Assembly: GCA_022340665.1 (NCBI GenBank)
Contig: JAJDNM010000012.1
Span: 1 to 64,000 of the forward strand
DNA length: 64,000 bases
Source: Acidobacteriota bacterium
GTDB lineage: Bacteria > Acidobacteriota > Thermoanaerobaculia > Thermoanaerobaculales > Sulfomarinibacteraceae
Direction: 5' to 3'
The notes under the pieces were generated by a model, which was not told the origin of the DNA, did no database searches, and saw nothing but the letters and a program-made list of their open reading frames with translations. The position numbers and the translations under genes are program-made. Positions 9,130 to 17,950 of the stretch are shown piece by piece (position 1 is the first letter of the stretch; each line of letters opens with the position of its first letter).

Positions 9130-9765
9130 ATGTCGAACGGCTATTTCATCACCTTTGAGGGCGGCGAGGGGACCGGAAAGAGCACGCAGTTGGTCCTGCT
9201 CAACGACTGGCTGAGCACCATCGGTCATGAGACCATCGTCACCCGTGAACCCGGTGGCACCAGGCTCGCCGAGGCGGTGCGTGCGCTACTCCTCGACCCC
9301 GAGCTCGAGCCTGGCGGCTTGAGTGAGATCTTCCTTCTCGAGTCGGCCCGCCACGACCACGTCGAACGGGTGATCCGACCGGGCCTTGATGACGGCAAGG
9401 TAGTGCTCTGCGATCGATTCACCGACTCGTCGTTGGTCTATCAGGGCCTGGTTCGCGGCCTCGGCTGGGACGAGGTGGCGGCTCTCAATCGGCTGGCAAC
9501 GGGCGGGCTCGAGCCGGATCTGACGTTGGTCTTCGACATGGATCCGGAGGCTGCGCTTTCCCGGGCCCGCACCCGGAATTCCGAGGGGTCATCGCGCGAG
9601 AACCGGCTCGACGACGAACCAGCCGCGTTCCACCGCCGGGTTCGCGAGGGGTTTCTCGAACTCGCCGAACGTGAACCGGATCGTGTGCAGGTGGTCGATG
9701 CGAGCGGTTCGCCGGAGGAGGTGTTCGCGCGCGTCCATCCGCTTCTCCCTGAGGCCTTGAGGTGA
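9130..9765 (+). CDS. tmk: Thymidylate kinase
   Basis: dTMP kinase (dTMP to dTDP), 211 residues. The P-loop is FEGGEGTGKST at residues 7-17, the DR(Y/F/H) motif is CDRFTDSSLVYQG at about residue 95, and the LID region with arginines (RTRNSEGSSRENRLDDE) follows. I chose ATG 9130 because the nucleotide-binding strand begins immediately (MSNGYFITFEGGEG); the frame is open upstream but without similarity. Its TGA overlaps the holB GTG. The tmk-holB pair is a conserved bacterial arrangement. Confidence 0.95.
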   Translation: MSNGYFITFEGGEGTGKSTQLVLLNDWLSTIGHETIVTREPGGTRLAEAVRALLLDPELEPGGLSEIFLLESARHDHVERVIRPGLDDGKVVLCDRFTDSSLVYQGLVRGLGWDEVAALNRLATGGLEPDLTLVFDMDPEAALSRARTRNSEGSSRENRLDDEPAAFHRRVREGFLELAEREPDRVQVVDASGSPEEVFARVHPLLPEALR

Positions 9766-10676
9766 GTGACGCCCCTGTTTTCTGGTGGAACGGCAATGAG
9801 CTCGAGCGCGATCGCTGGGGGGCGATCGTCGAACCAGCCCTCGATCTTCTCCTTCTGGCTCGTGATCGTCATCGTCTGCCACACGCGCTGCTGCTGGTGG
9901 GGCCGGCCGGCCTCGGGCGAGAGCTGGCGGCGGTCGAGGCGGCGGCGTTGCTGGTGTGTCCCGGTGTGAATGTCCTTTGGAGTGACGACCCGTGCGCCGA
10001 AAGGGTGCGGAGAGGGGTGCATCCGGACGTTGTGGCCGTCCAGCCGGTCGGAGCGAAGGGCGTCATCAAGATCGATCAGGTGCGTGAGGTCGTGCGAACC
10101 GCTCGGAGCAGGCCCTATGAGGGTGAACGGCGGGTGTGGATCTTCGACGGTGTCGGGGCCGGAACCTTCGGTGCCGAGGCCGCAAACGCTTTTCTCAAGA
10201 CCCTCGAGGAGCCGCCACCGCATGCGATGTTCGTCCTCATGACGGACAACGAATCCGCCGTGTTGCCGACCATCCGATCACGTTGCCAACAGCTCTCGCT
10301 GCCGGGTGCGGTGGCCGTCGCGAGGCAATTGGATGGCGACCTCCCAGTGCCCGAGTTGGCAGGTTTCTCGATGATGTCGGATGATGCCGACAAATCGTTT
10401 GCAGGCATCCGCGCGGCCCTCGAAGCCGGGAAAACGGGTGACATGCGGGGCCTGTTACGTCTGCCCCACGTGTTGCCGAACGACGTTTCACCCTTCGCTT
10501 CGGTGGCGGCGGTTGCACTGGAAATGGCCGGTGAGGCGGAGGACGAACCACACGGCGAGGAGTTGGCGCTGCTGGCTACTGATCTGCTTGAGGTCGAGCG
10601 CCGCAGCCGCGCCCTCAACCTGAACCCGCGCACGCAGATGGTCTCGTGCCTCCTGCGCTGGTACCGGGAGCTGTGA
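9762..10676 (+). CDS. holB: DNA polymerase III delta-prime subunit
   Basis: Clamp-loader delta-prime subunit, 304 residues, AAA+ fold. The nucleotide site is degenerate (GPAGLGRELAAVEA in place of GxxGxGKT), as is normal for delta-prime. Also seen are the KIDQVREVVRTARSRPYEGERRV segment typical of HolB, the SRC motif (TIRSRCQQLSLP) and KTLEEPPPHAMF. The start is GTG at 9762, overlapping the tmk stop. The usual zinc-binding cysteine cluster is reduced to scattered cysteines. Confidence 0.9.
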   Translation: MSDAPVFWWNGNELERDRWGAIVEPALDLLLLARDRHRLPHALLLVGPAGLGRELAAVEAAALLVCPGVNVLWSDDPCAERVRRGVHPDVVAVQPVGAKGVIKIDQVREVVRTARSRPYEGERRVWIFDGVGAGTFGAEAANAFLKTLEEPPPHAMFVLMTDNESAVLPTIRSRCQQLSLPGAVAVARQLDGDLPVPELAGFSMMSDDADKSFAGIRAALEAGKTGDMRGLLRLPHVLPNDVSPFASVAAVALEMAGEAEDEPHGEELALLATDLLEVERRSRALNLNPRTQMVSCLLRWYREL

Positions 10677-10699
10677 GCTTGCGCCCTCCCTCCCTCCCG

Positions 10700-10796
10700 A
10701 TTCTGGATGCTGGATTCTGGATGCTGGATCCGCCTGACCACCTCGCAAGCGGCATCGGTGTACGGACATCCAGGATCGAGCATCGAGTATCCAGCA
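10700..10796. repeat. GGATGCT-word inverted repeat
   Basis: The left arm (10700-10731) has three copies of CTGGATNCTGGAT. The core begins CCGCCTGACCACC. The right arm (10766-10796) carries ATCCAG, GAGCATCGAG and TATCCAGCA. It lies 20 bases upstream of the TTG start of the symporter gene. Confidence 0.7.
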
Positions 10797-10815
10797 ACAA
10801 CGGAAGGAAATCGCG

Positions 10816-12324
10816 TTGAACGAGACATTATTGTCCTGGGTTCTTTTGATCGCGTACGCGGCTGTGATCATCTTCCTCGCCTGGCGAAACCGCAGACGGG
10901 CATCAGACATCAAATCCTTTTCGGTCGGCAGTCGGAGTGTGCCGCCATTCTTCGTGGGGCTTTCACTGGCAGCCAACATGACGTCGGTCGCCACCTTCGT
11001 CATCAACCCCGGGTTGATCCACGCCTACGGGTGGTCGGGCGTTGTCGGTTACGGCATGGCAGCACCGCTCGGAATATTCATCGGCCTGGTCGTGACCAGT
11101 AAGCGGTTCCGCCGGGTTGGCGACCGTTTCACCGTATTGACGGTGCCGCAGTGGCTGGGCGAGCGTTACGGAGACAGGCGATTGACAGTCTTCTTTGCCA
11201 TCGCCAGTATGCTGCAGGTCACCTTTCTGGTCCTCATAGTCACCGCCCTGGTGCTGGTCCTGATGAGCGTGTTGCAGATCGGGATGTGGCCGGCGCTGCT
11301 GATGGTCGTGATTTTCACCTTCGGCTACATACTTTTCGGCGGCGCCAGCCTCCACGTCTGGTCGAACAGTCTGCAGGCGATGACGATGCTGGCGGTTGCG
11401 GTGATCCTGGTGGTGTCTGGCGCGGCGCTCTTCGGTGATGGTCTGTCGGGTTTCTTCGGCCAACTCGATGCCGTGGCGCCTCATTACGGCAGCATGACCA
11501 ACCCTCAGAGCCTGCTCTTCCGAGATCTCTTCGAAGTCGTTGTCGCCAATTTTGTCATTGGTCTCGCCATCATCATGCAACCACACATCATCTCGAAATC
11601 GCTTTACCTGCGGTCGGAGCGAGACGTCAACACCTATCTCGTCACCGCCATGGTGGCTGGCACGATATTCACAGCCGTATTGCTGGTCGGGCTCTACGCG
11701 CGAATCGAGCTCGGTGGCGACCTGCCACCGGACCGGGTGGTTGCGACCTACATCGCCTCCAGCTTCACCCCCGGCTTGCGGGCGTTCATCATGGTCGGGG
11801 TGCTGGCAGCGGGATTCTCGACCCTCGAGGGCGTCATCCTCGCCCTGTCGACGATCTTCGGCAATGATTTCTTCGGGACTATCGCCAGGTCGCGCGGCGT
11901 GGACGAGGACCGCTTGCGCGGTCAGCTCCTGCAGGTCGGCAGGATATTCTTGGTGGCCCTCGCGCCGATCACTCTCGTTCTGGCGTGGCGGCAGATCGTC
12001 GCGCCTTCACTCTCGGTGGCGATCTTCGCCCAAAACGGTATCTACGGCCTGTTTGCCGCCACCTTCGCTCCAGTTCTGTTCGGGATTTTCTCCAAACGCG
12101 CTACGGCGCCGCTCGCCTTCCTCTCTGCGATCTCAGCCCTGATCGTTCACTTCGGCATGTATTACGGCGGCATCACTCCCTATCACAACAACCCGGCGGT
12201 GCCGGCGACCTGTGCGTTGGCGGTCAGCACGCTCATCCTCGGCGTTGGTGTTCTGGCAGCTCGTGGTCGGGCTGGAACAGCTTCCGGCGGGAACGGGTTA
12301 TCTACTTCGGGAGTAGACACATGA
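10816..12324 (+). CDS. Sodium:solute symporter (SSS family)
   Basis: A 502-residue membrane protein with about 13 hydrophobic helices and the SSS/SSF signature regions (GLSLAANMTSVATFVINPG near residue 50; GVLAAGFSTLEGVILALSTIFGNDFF near 335). Such proteins couple sodium entry to uptake of a small solute; the substrate cannot be read from the sequence. The start is TTG at 10816, preceded by GGAAGG; no ATG is better placed. The stop overlaps the phosphoesterase ATG by four bases, so the two are probably co-translated. Confidence 0.9.
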   Translation: MNETLLSWVLLIAYAAVIIFLAWRNRRRASDIKSFSVGSRSVPPFFVGLSLAANMTSVATFVINPGLIHAYGWSGVVGYGMAAPLGIFIGLVVTSKRFRRVGDRFTVLTVPQWLGERYGDRRLTVFFAIASMLQVTFLVLIVTALVLVLMSVLQIGMWPALLMVVIFTFGYILFGGASLHVWSNSLQAMTMLAVAVILVVSGAALFGDGLSGFFGQLDAVAPHYGSMTNPQSLLFRDLFEVVVANFVIGLAIIMQPHIISKSLYLRSERDVNTYLVTAMVAGTIFTAVLLVGLYARIELGGDLPPDRVVATYIASSFTPGLRAFIMVGVLAAGFSTLEGVILALSTIFGNDFFGTIARSRGVDEDRLRGQLLQVGRIFLVALAPITLVLAWRQIVAPSLSVAIFAQNGIYGLFAATFAPVLFGIFSKRATAPLAFLSAISALIVHFGMYYGGITPYHNNPAVPATCALAVSTLILGVGVLAARGRAGTASGGNGLSTSGVDT

Positions 12325-13496
12325 CGGTTTGCCAACGATCCATCAGACTCAAAACCCTGGCTGTTGCCGTAATTCTGTCGGCTCTGAGCGCACTGCCGGC
12401 CGCCGGCGCCGGAGAGCGCGTCGTGGCGGTGGGTGATATCCACGGGAACTTCGATGGCCTGGTATCGATTCTCAAACGCGCAGAACTTATCGACGAGGAC
12501 CTTCACTGGGTTGGTGGCTCCACGACCTTCGTCCAGACCGGCGATATTTTTGATCGCGGGGTCGAAGTGCGGAAGGTCCTCGACCTCCTGATGCGGTTGG
12601 AAGATGAGGCCGCAGGGGATGGCGGCAAGGTCGTCGTTCTGCTCGGGAATCACGAGGGCATGAATCTGATCGGGTTCTACCGGGATGTCAATCCCGAGGT
12701 CTTCGCGACCTTTGCCGACGAGGATTCCGAGAAGCGACGCAAGCGGGAATTCAAGGATTTCAAGAGGTACTGGCGTGCGCAGGCCGAGGCGCTGGGCGTC
12801 GAGAATCCGGTGATCACGGCCGAGGTCAAGAACGCCTGGATGGAGGCCTTCCCTCCTGGCTGGTTTGAGTACAACGACGCGCTCGGTCCGGAAGGGCGCT
12901 TTGGGGCCTGGCTTCGCGGACGACCGGTTGCGGTGATGATCGGCGACGTGCTCTTCGTTCACGGCGGCATCGGCCCGGATCTCGCGGGCCTCAGTGTGGC
13001 TGAAATCAACCAGGAAGTCGCGCAAGAGTTGGCCACCTACGATCGTCTGCGCGAGGAAATGGTTGCCGAGAGACTGGTGCCGTCGACCGCAAGCCTCATC
13101 TCGCTGGTGAAAGCGTACGGTCAGCAGGATCCGCCCGACCCGAAATATGCTGCGCTCGCAGGTGCCAACGATTGGCTGATCCAATCTCCCGGTGGGCCAC
13201 TCTGGTTCCGCGGCGGTGCGCGGTGGGACGAGGAGGTAGATGCCACAAGAATGGCCGACATCCTGGACGGAATTGGTGCAAAGAGAGTGGTTGAAGGCCA
13301 CACCGTCCAGGATGAGGGACGGATCGAGGTCCGATTCGGTGGCCGGGTCATACTGATCGACACCGGCATGCTGTCCTCGGTGTATCAGGGTGGTCGCCCG
13401 TCGGCGCTGGTGATCGAGGACGGGACCTACTCTGCCATTTACACCGACGGCAGCGAGGAAGTCCTGCTCGACGAAGCTCTGCCGGACGCGGCGTGA
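12321..13496 (+). CDS. Secreted calcineurin-like metallophosphoesterase
   Basis: A 391-residue protein with a signal peptide (about residues 1-33, ending LPAAGAGE). Metallophosphoesterase motifs are in order: GDIHGNFDG, GDIFDRG, GNHEGMN, then FVHGG and EGHTV. It resembles the PPP-like/Shewanella-type protein phosphatase group of secreted enzymes. The start is ATG 12321 from overlap with the symporter stop; the frame is open much further upstream, inside the symporter gene, but that part is a shadow. It may release phosphate or a solute taken up by the preceding transporter (inference). Confidence 0.88.
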   Translation: MTVCQRSIRLKTLAVAVILSALSALPAAGAGERVVAVGDIHGNFDGLVSILKRAELIDEDLHWVGGSTTFVQTGDIFDRGVEVRKVLDLLMRLEDEAAGDGGKVVVLLGNHEGMNLIGFYRDVNPEVFATFADEDSEKRRKREFKDFKRYWRAQAEALGVENPVITAEVKNAWMEAFPPGWFEYNDALGPEGRFGAWLRGRPVAVMIGDVLFVHGGIGPDLAGLSVAEINQEVAQELATYDRLREEMVAERLVPSTASLISLVKAYGQQDPPDPKYAALAGANDWLIQSPGGPLWFRGGARWDEEVDATRMADILDGIGAKRVVEGHTVQDEGRIEVRFGGRVILIDTGMLSSVYQGGRPSALVIEDGTYSAIYTDGSEEVLLDEALPDAA

Positions 13497-13503
13497 AACG
13501 GTC

Positions 13504-13571
13504 AAGAGTTTAGAGTTCCTCCCACACCCCCCGGAATTGAAGAGAAGAGACGCCTCTCAACTTTCAACCTT
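13504..13571. repeat. Short inverted word array between convergent genes
   Basis: The left arm is AAGAGTTTAGAGTT (13504-13517), the core is CCTCCCACACCCCCCGG, and the right arm is TCTCAACTTTCAACC (13555-13569). The stop codon of the downstream minus-strand methyltransferase (13564-13566) lies inside the right arm. Confidence 0.6.
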
Positions 13572-14544
13572 CTGGCTTTCGTCCACTGATGATCCACCGA
13601 TCGGAGCCGAGATCCGTGCGCTCGATCTCCTGAAGCCCCGCGTCCTCCATCCAGCGGCGGATAGCGGGCTCGGTCCAGGTGTCTCCGAAGGAACGCATGT
13701 TGATGGCGAAGAGAGCGCCGAGCAGGTGCTCGCGGCGGTCGTCGTCTATGGCGAAATCCACAACCGTCACACGCCCCCCGGGGGTCACGGCTTCGGCACC
13801 GCGCCTGATCAGCTCCGCCGCCCGGTCGGCCGTTTCTTGGTGCAGAACATTTGCGAAGAGCACGAGATCGTAGCCGGATCCATACTCGGTCTCGAGATAG
13901 TTCCCGGGAAGGAACTCGATCGCGTCCTCGAGCCCGGATACCTCGAGTTCGGCCCTGGCCTGGTCGACCACTTCCGGTCGGTCGAGGACCATCGCGTGAA
14001 GTCCCGGCCTAACTCGGCACATGGCTTGCGCGAACTGGCCCCAGCCCCCGCCGACATCGAGCACCCGTTCTACTCCGTCCAGATCGAGGGCGTCAGCGGC
14101 CCTACGCGCCATCTGCGCCCCCATGGCGCGCATCGCCGCGCCGAAACGGCGGGTTTCCTCCGGCGTGCGCTTGGCGACCGGCCAATCTTCCCCGCGTAAC
14201 CACGGTTCGAGCGTGTCGCCCCATCGTTCGTACATCGAGTGCGAGTGTTCGAGGAACGGGACGACGTCGTAGGCTCCGGGGAGGAAGTGGTCGCGGATGC
14301 CGTCTGCAGCGCGGTACCGGTCGCCGTCTGGAGTCGCGACACCGAGGGCTGCAAGAGCTCGAACGACCTTTCCGGTGGCGAACTCGTCGAGCCCGAGTTC
14401 CGCGGCGATCGCCTCTGTGGTAAGCGGCTTTTCCGCCAGCAGCCGGAGAATGCCGGTTCGACCGGCCACGGTGATCACGCGGTGGCTGGCGAATGACCAC
14501 AGAAGACGCTGAAAACTGTCGAGGTCCATTTCGGGTCGCTGCAC
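13564..14544 (-). CDS. SAM-dependent O-methyltransferase (acetylserotonin-OMT-like)
   Basis: A 326-residue class I methyltransferase. A winged-helix dimerisation domain (about residues 10-90, SFASHRVITVAGRTGILRLL) precedes the Rossmann domain with SAM motif LDVGGGWGQFA at about residue 170. FANVLHQETADRAAELIRRG and GGRVTVVDF follow, as in the hydroxyneurosporene/acetylserotonin O-methyltransferase family. The substrate is unknown. The listed start is a GTG; an in-frame ATG 15 bases later (14529) is equally possible. Confidence 0.85.
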   Translation of the reverse strand: MQRPEMDLDSFQRLLWSFASHRVITVAGRTGILRLLAEKPLTTEAIAAELGLDEFATGKVVRALAALGVATPDGDRYRAADGIRDHFLPGAYDVVPFLEHSHSMYERWGDTLEPWLRGEDWPVAKRTPEETRRFGAAMRAMGAQMARRAADALDLDGVERVLDVGGGWGQFAQAMCRVRPGLHAMVLDRPEVVDQARAELEVSGLEDAIEFLPGNYLETEYGSGYDLVLFANVLHQETADRAAELIRRGAEAVTPGGRVTVVDFAIDDDRREHLLGALFAINMRSFGDTWTEPAIRRWMEDAGLQEIERTDLGSDRWIISGRKPEG

Positions 14545-14650
14545 TGCTTACTCCCGGAGGCGTTTATACCGCAGACGGGGAATCTCTTTCAGGGAATCCC
14601 GTAGAATAGGCGTCCGGCCCGAACGGCCGACCCGTTTTTGGAGGGATTTT

Positions 14651-17600
14651 ATGCACAACCTGGCCCGTTGGCTCGTCCTCGGAAGCTTCATTCTGCTCAT
14701 CGCCGGCTCGGCCGGCGCCCAGATCGACGCCCGGCTCCTGCGCCAACCCGACGTCTCGGCGACCGATATTACTTTTGTATACGGTGGCGACATCTGGGTC
14801 GTCTCAAAGCAGGGCGGAATCGCAAACCGACTGAGCACACCGAAGGGAGAGGAGAGCTTCCCACGCTTCTCTCCGGATGGCCAGCACATTGCGTTCAGCG
14901 GGAATTATGACGGCAACCAGGACATCTTCGTAATGCCGACGGGGGGCGGCCTGCCGGCCCGTCTCACCCACCATCCAGATCCGGATCGCATGATCGACTG
15001 GTATCCCGGCGGGACGGACATTCTCTTCGCCACCCCGATGACGAGTGAGAAGCAGCGTTTCCGAAAGCTCTACCGAGTGCCGGTGAGCGGCGGCCTGCCC
15101 GAGGTCCTGCCGGTGCCCTACGGCGAGTTCGGCGCCATTTCGCCGGATGGGGCGACGCTCGCCTACATGCCGTTGTCGCGGGATTTCCGAACCTGGAAGA
15201 GGTACCGGGGCGGCTACGCGCCGGAGATCTGGCTCTTCGGGCTCGAGAGCCTTGAGGCCAGAAATCTCACCCATCACGAGGCCAACGACAGCCAGCCGAT
15301 GTGGCACGGTTCGACCCTCTACTTCCTGTCTGATCGTGACGCCAACATGAGGGCCAACATCTGGGCTTACGAGCTCGATACCGACACGGTTCGTCAGGTG
15401 ACGCTCTTCGAAGACTTCGATATCCACTTCCCGGCCATCGGCCCTCAGGACATGGTCTTCGAGTACGGCGGCAGGCTTTACGTCATGGACCTGGCGACCG
15501 AGACCGCGGAACCGGTGGAAATCCAGGTGGTGACCGACCGCGCCACCCTCCGCCCGCGGCCGGTCAACGTTGGCGAACAGATCAGTGACGGCGACATCTC
15601 GCCTAGCGGCATGCGGGCGCTGCTTGGAGCTCGCGGCGAGGTCTTTTCTCTGCCCGCCGAGCACGGCGTGGTGCGAAACCTGACCCAGACCTCCGGTGTT
15701 GCTGAACGCCACCCGGCCTGGTCGCCGGACGGTAAGACGATCGCCTATTTTTCGGATCGTACCGGGGAGTACGAGCTCACAATCCGCCCGGCCGACGGGT
15801 CGGGCGAAGAGAAGACCATCACCGAACTCGGATCCGGGTATCGCTACACGCCGATGTGGTCGCCGGACAGCAAAAAGGTAGTTTTCATCGACAACATGCA
15901 GGTCATTCATCTGCTCGACGTCGGCACTGGCGGATTGACCGAGGTAGATCGTGGGCGTTGGATGACCCACCCACCTCTGGGCAATTTCAAGGTGAGCTGG
16001 TCCGCGGACAGCCGCTGGTTCGCCTACTCGCGTGGCCTCGATAACCGGCAGCGGGCCATCTTCCTGTTTGACTCCAGTGCCGGCACGAGCCACCAGGTGA
16101 CATCGGGCTTCGTCAGCTGCTCCAATCCGGTGTTCGATCCCGACGGCAAGTATCTCTACTTTCTTTCCGATCGCACCTTCACGCCCAGCTACTCTGATTT
16201 CGACGCCACCTGGATCTACGCGAACTCGACCAACGTTATGGCCGTGCCGCTGAGGAAAGACGTGCCCTCGCCGCTGGCTCCTCGCAACGATGTCGAGGAA
16301 AACGGGGACGAGGACGACGAAAAGGAGGACGACAACGGCGAGAGCGACGAAGGCGGCGACGACACGAAGGCCGTGGAGATCGATCTCGAGGGTTTCGAGG
16401 CCCGGGCGGTGATCCTGCCGCCTGACGCGGGCAATTACTCGAGCCTGGATGCTGCCGAGGGCAAGGTGATCTACCACCGCCAGCCAAACACCGGATCGGC
16501 TGACGAGTCGTCGCCGATCGTGTATTGGGATCTCGAGGATCGCGAGGAAAAGACGATCCTCGACAACGCCGACGGGTATGTCATATCGGCCGACGGGAAG
16601 AAGATGCTCGTGATCGCCAACGGCAAGGTGGCGATCGTCGGCGTCGCTGAGAAACAGAAGATGGACAAACCGCTGGCCACTTCGTCGATGGAAATGGTCG
16701 TGAATCCGCCTGAAGAGTGGCGCCAGATCTTCAACGATGCCTGGCGGATCGAGCGCGACTATTTTTACGACCCCAACATGCACGGGGTCGACTGGCCGGC
16801 GATGCGCGAGCGCTACGGCGCGCTTCTCGACGATGCAGTCACCCGTTGGGATCTCAACTTCATCATCGGTGAACTGATCGGAGAGATGAACACCTCGCAT
16901 TCGTACCGCGGCGGCGGTGATCTCGAACGGGGCAAGCGCCGCGGTGTTGGCCTGCTCGGCGTCGATTGGGAGCTCGCTGACGGGGCGTATCGTATCTCCG
17001 GGATTGTGACCTCGGCTGCGTGGGATGCGGACGTCCGGTCGCCCCTGGCAGAGCCCGGCGTCGATATCGCGGAGGGAGACTGGGTGTTGGCGGTCAACGG
17101 TGCGCCAATCGATGCTTCAAAAGACCCTTGGGCTGCCTTCGAGGGGCTGGCCGGGTCCACGGTTCTGCTCACGGTCAACGACCGGCCGACTCCTGACGGC
17201 GCGCGTGAGGTGCTCGTCGAGACGATTGACAGCGAGGCGCGGCTTCGCAACCTCGCCTGGATCGAGCGGAACCGCCGAAAGGTGGACGAGGTCTCCGACG
17301 GAAGGGTCGGCTACATCTATGTGCCGAGCACCGGCCGCGGCGGCCAGACCGAGCTTTACCGGATGTTCCGCGCCCAGTACCACAAACAGGGCCTCATCAT
17401 CGACGAACGCTTCAACAACGGTGGGCAGGTACCGGACCGTTTCGTCGAGCTCCTCAATCGTCCGCTCTACAACTTCTGGGCCGTGCGGTCGGGCACCGAT
17501 TGGCAGACGCCGACGATCGCTCACACTGGACCCAAGGCGATGCTGATCAACGCCTGGAGTGGCTCGGGCGGCGATGCCTTTCCCTACTACTTCCGCGCAG

Positions 17601-17899
17601 CGGGAGCCGGGCCTCTGATCGGCACTCGCACGTGGGGCGGGCTGATCGGTTATTCGGGCTTTCCTGCCCTGATCGACGGCGGACGGGTGACCGTGCCCAC
17701 ATTCTCCTTTTACAACCTGGACGGTGAGTGGGATGTCGAGGGCCACGGCGTCGAGCCCGACATCGAGGTGGTGGATGACCCGTCGTTGATGTTGGACGGT
17801 GGCGATCCACAGCTCGATCGGGCGATCGCCGAAGTCCTCCGGGCGCTGGAGGAGAACCCGCCGTCTCGACCTGATCGGCCCGAATACCCAGTGAGGTAG
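14651..17899 (+). CDS. Tricorn-like S41 family peptidase with TolB-type propeller
   Basis: A 1082-residue exported protease. A signal peptide (ends GSAGAQ, about residue 24) is followed by two WD40/TolB-like beta-propeller parts (repeated SPDG, SPDSKK, DPDGKYLYFLSDR signatures, residues 35-550). An Asp/Glu-rich stretch covers residues about 547-573, and then come the tricorn C1 domain, a PDZ domain (about residues 755-850) and the S41 core with WSGSGGDAF at about 969-977 carrying the nucleophile. Tricorn-type proteases degrade peptides in the periplasm or cytoplasm. The start is supported by GGAGGG eight bases upstream of ATG. Length and domain order are normal for bacterial tricorn homologues. 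Confidence 0.93.
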   Translation: MHNLARWLVLGSFILLIAGSAGAQIDARLLRQPDVSATDITFVYGGDIWVVSKQGGIANRLSTPKGEESFPRFSPDGQHIAFSGNYDGNQDIFVMPTGGGLPARLTHHPDPDRMIDWYPGGTDILFATPMTSEKQRFRKLYRVPVSGGLPEVLPVPYGEFGAISPDGATLAYMPLSRDFRTWKRYRGGYAPEIWLFGLESLEARNLTHHEANDSQPMWHGSTLYFLSDRDANMRANIWAYELDTDTVRQVTLFEDFDIHFPAIGPQDMVFEYGGRLYVMDLATETAEPVEIQVVTDRATLRPRPVNVGEQISDGDISPSGMRALLGARGEVFSLPAEHGVVRNLTQTSGVAERHPAWSPDGKTIAYFSDRTGEYELTIRPADGSGEEKTITELGSGYRYTPMWSPDSKKVVFIDNMQVIHLLDVGTGGLTEVDRGRWMTHPPLGNFKVSWSADSRWFAYSRGLDNRQRAIFLFDSSAGTSHQVTSGFVSCSNPVFDPDGKYLYFLSDRTFTPSYSDFDATWIYANSTNVMAVPLRKDVPSPLAPRNDVEENGDEDDEKEDDNGESDEGGDDTKAVEIDLEGFEARAVILPPDAGNYSSLDAAEGKVIYHRQPNTGSADESSPIVYWDLEDREEKTILDNADGYVISADGKKMLVIANGKVAIVGVAEKQKMDKPLATSSMEMVVNPPEEWRQIFNDAWRIERDYFYDPNMHGVDWPAMRERYGALLDDAVTRWDLNFIIGELIGEMNTSHSYRGGGDLERGKRRGVGLLGVDWELADGAYRISGIVTSAAWDADVRSPLAEPGVDIAEGDWVLAVNGAPIDASKDPWAAFEGLAGSTVLLTVNDRPTPDGAREVLVETIDSEARLRNLAWIERNRRKVDEVSDGRVGYIYVPSTGRGGQTELYRMFRAQYHKQGLIIDERFNNGGQVPDRFVELLNRPLYNFWAVRSGTDWQTPTIAHTGPKAMLINAWSGSGGDAFPYYFRAAGAGPLIGTRTWGGLIGYSGFPALIDGGRVTVPTFSFYNLDGEWDVEGHGVEPDIEVVDDPSLMLDGGDPQLDRAIAEVLRALEENPPSRPDRPEYPVR

Positions 17900-17902
17900 G
17901 GA

Positions 17903-17945
17903 CCTCAGATACGAACGACTGGACGTATCAGGTGATAACCTGAGG
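17903..17945. other. Nested inverted repeat between the S41 peptidase and DUF2157 genes
   Basis: CCTCAGATACG (17903-17913) pairs in two parts with CGTATC (17924-17929) and CTGAGG (17940-17945), leaving a bulge. It could be a small mRNA hairpin over the ribosome binding region of the next gene. Function unproven. Confidence 0.35.
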
Positions 17946-17950
17946 CGGTC

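Noticed and set aside
14804-16900. Long minus-strand open frame (698 codons) opposite the S41 peptidase
   Set aside because: Shadow of the high-GC gene on the other strand: no recognisable domain, arginine/histidine-rich composition, and it opposes a protein with clear signal peptide, propeller and S41 motifs.
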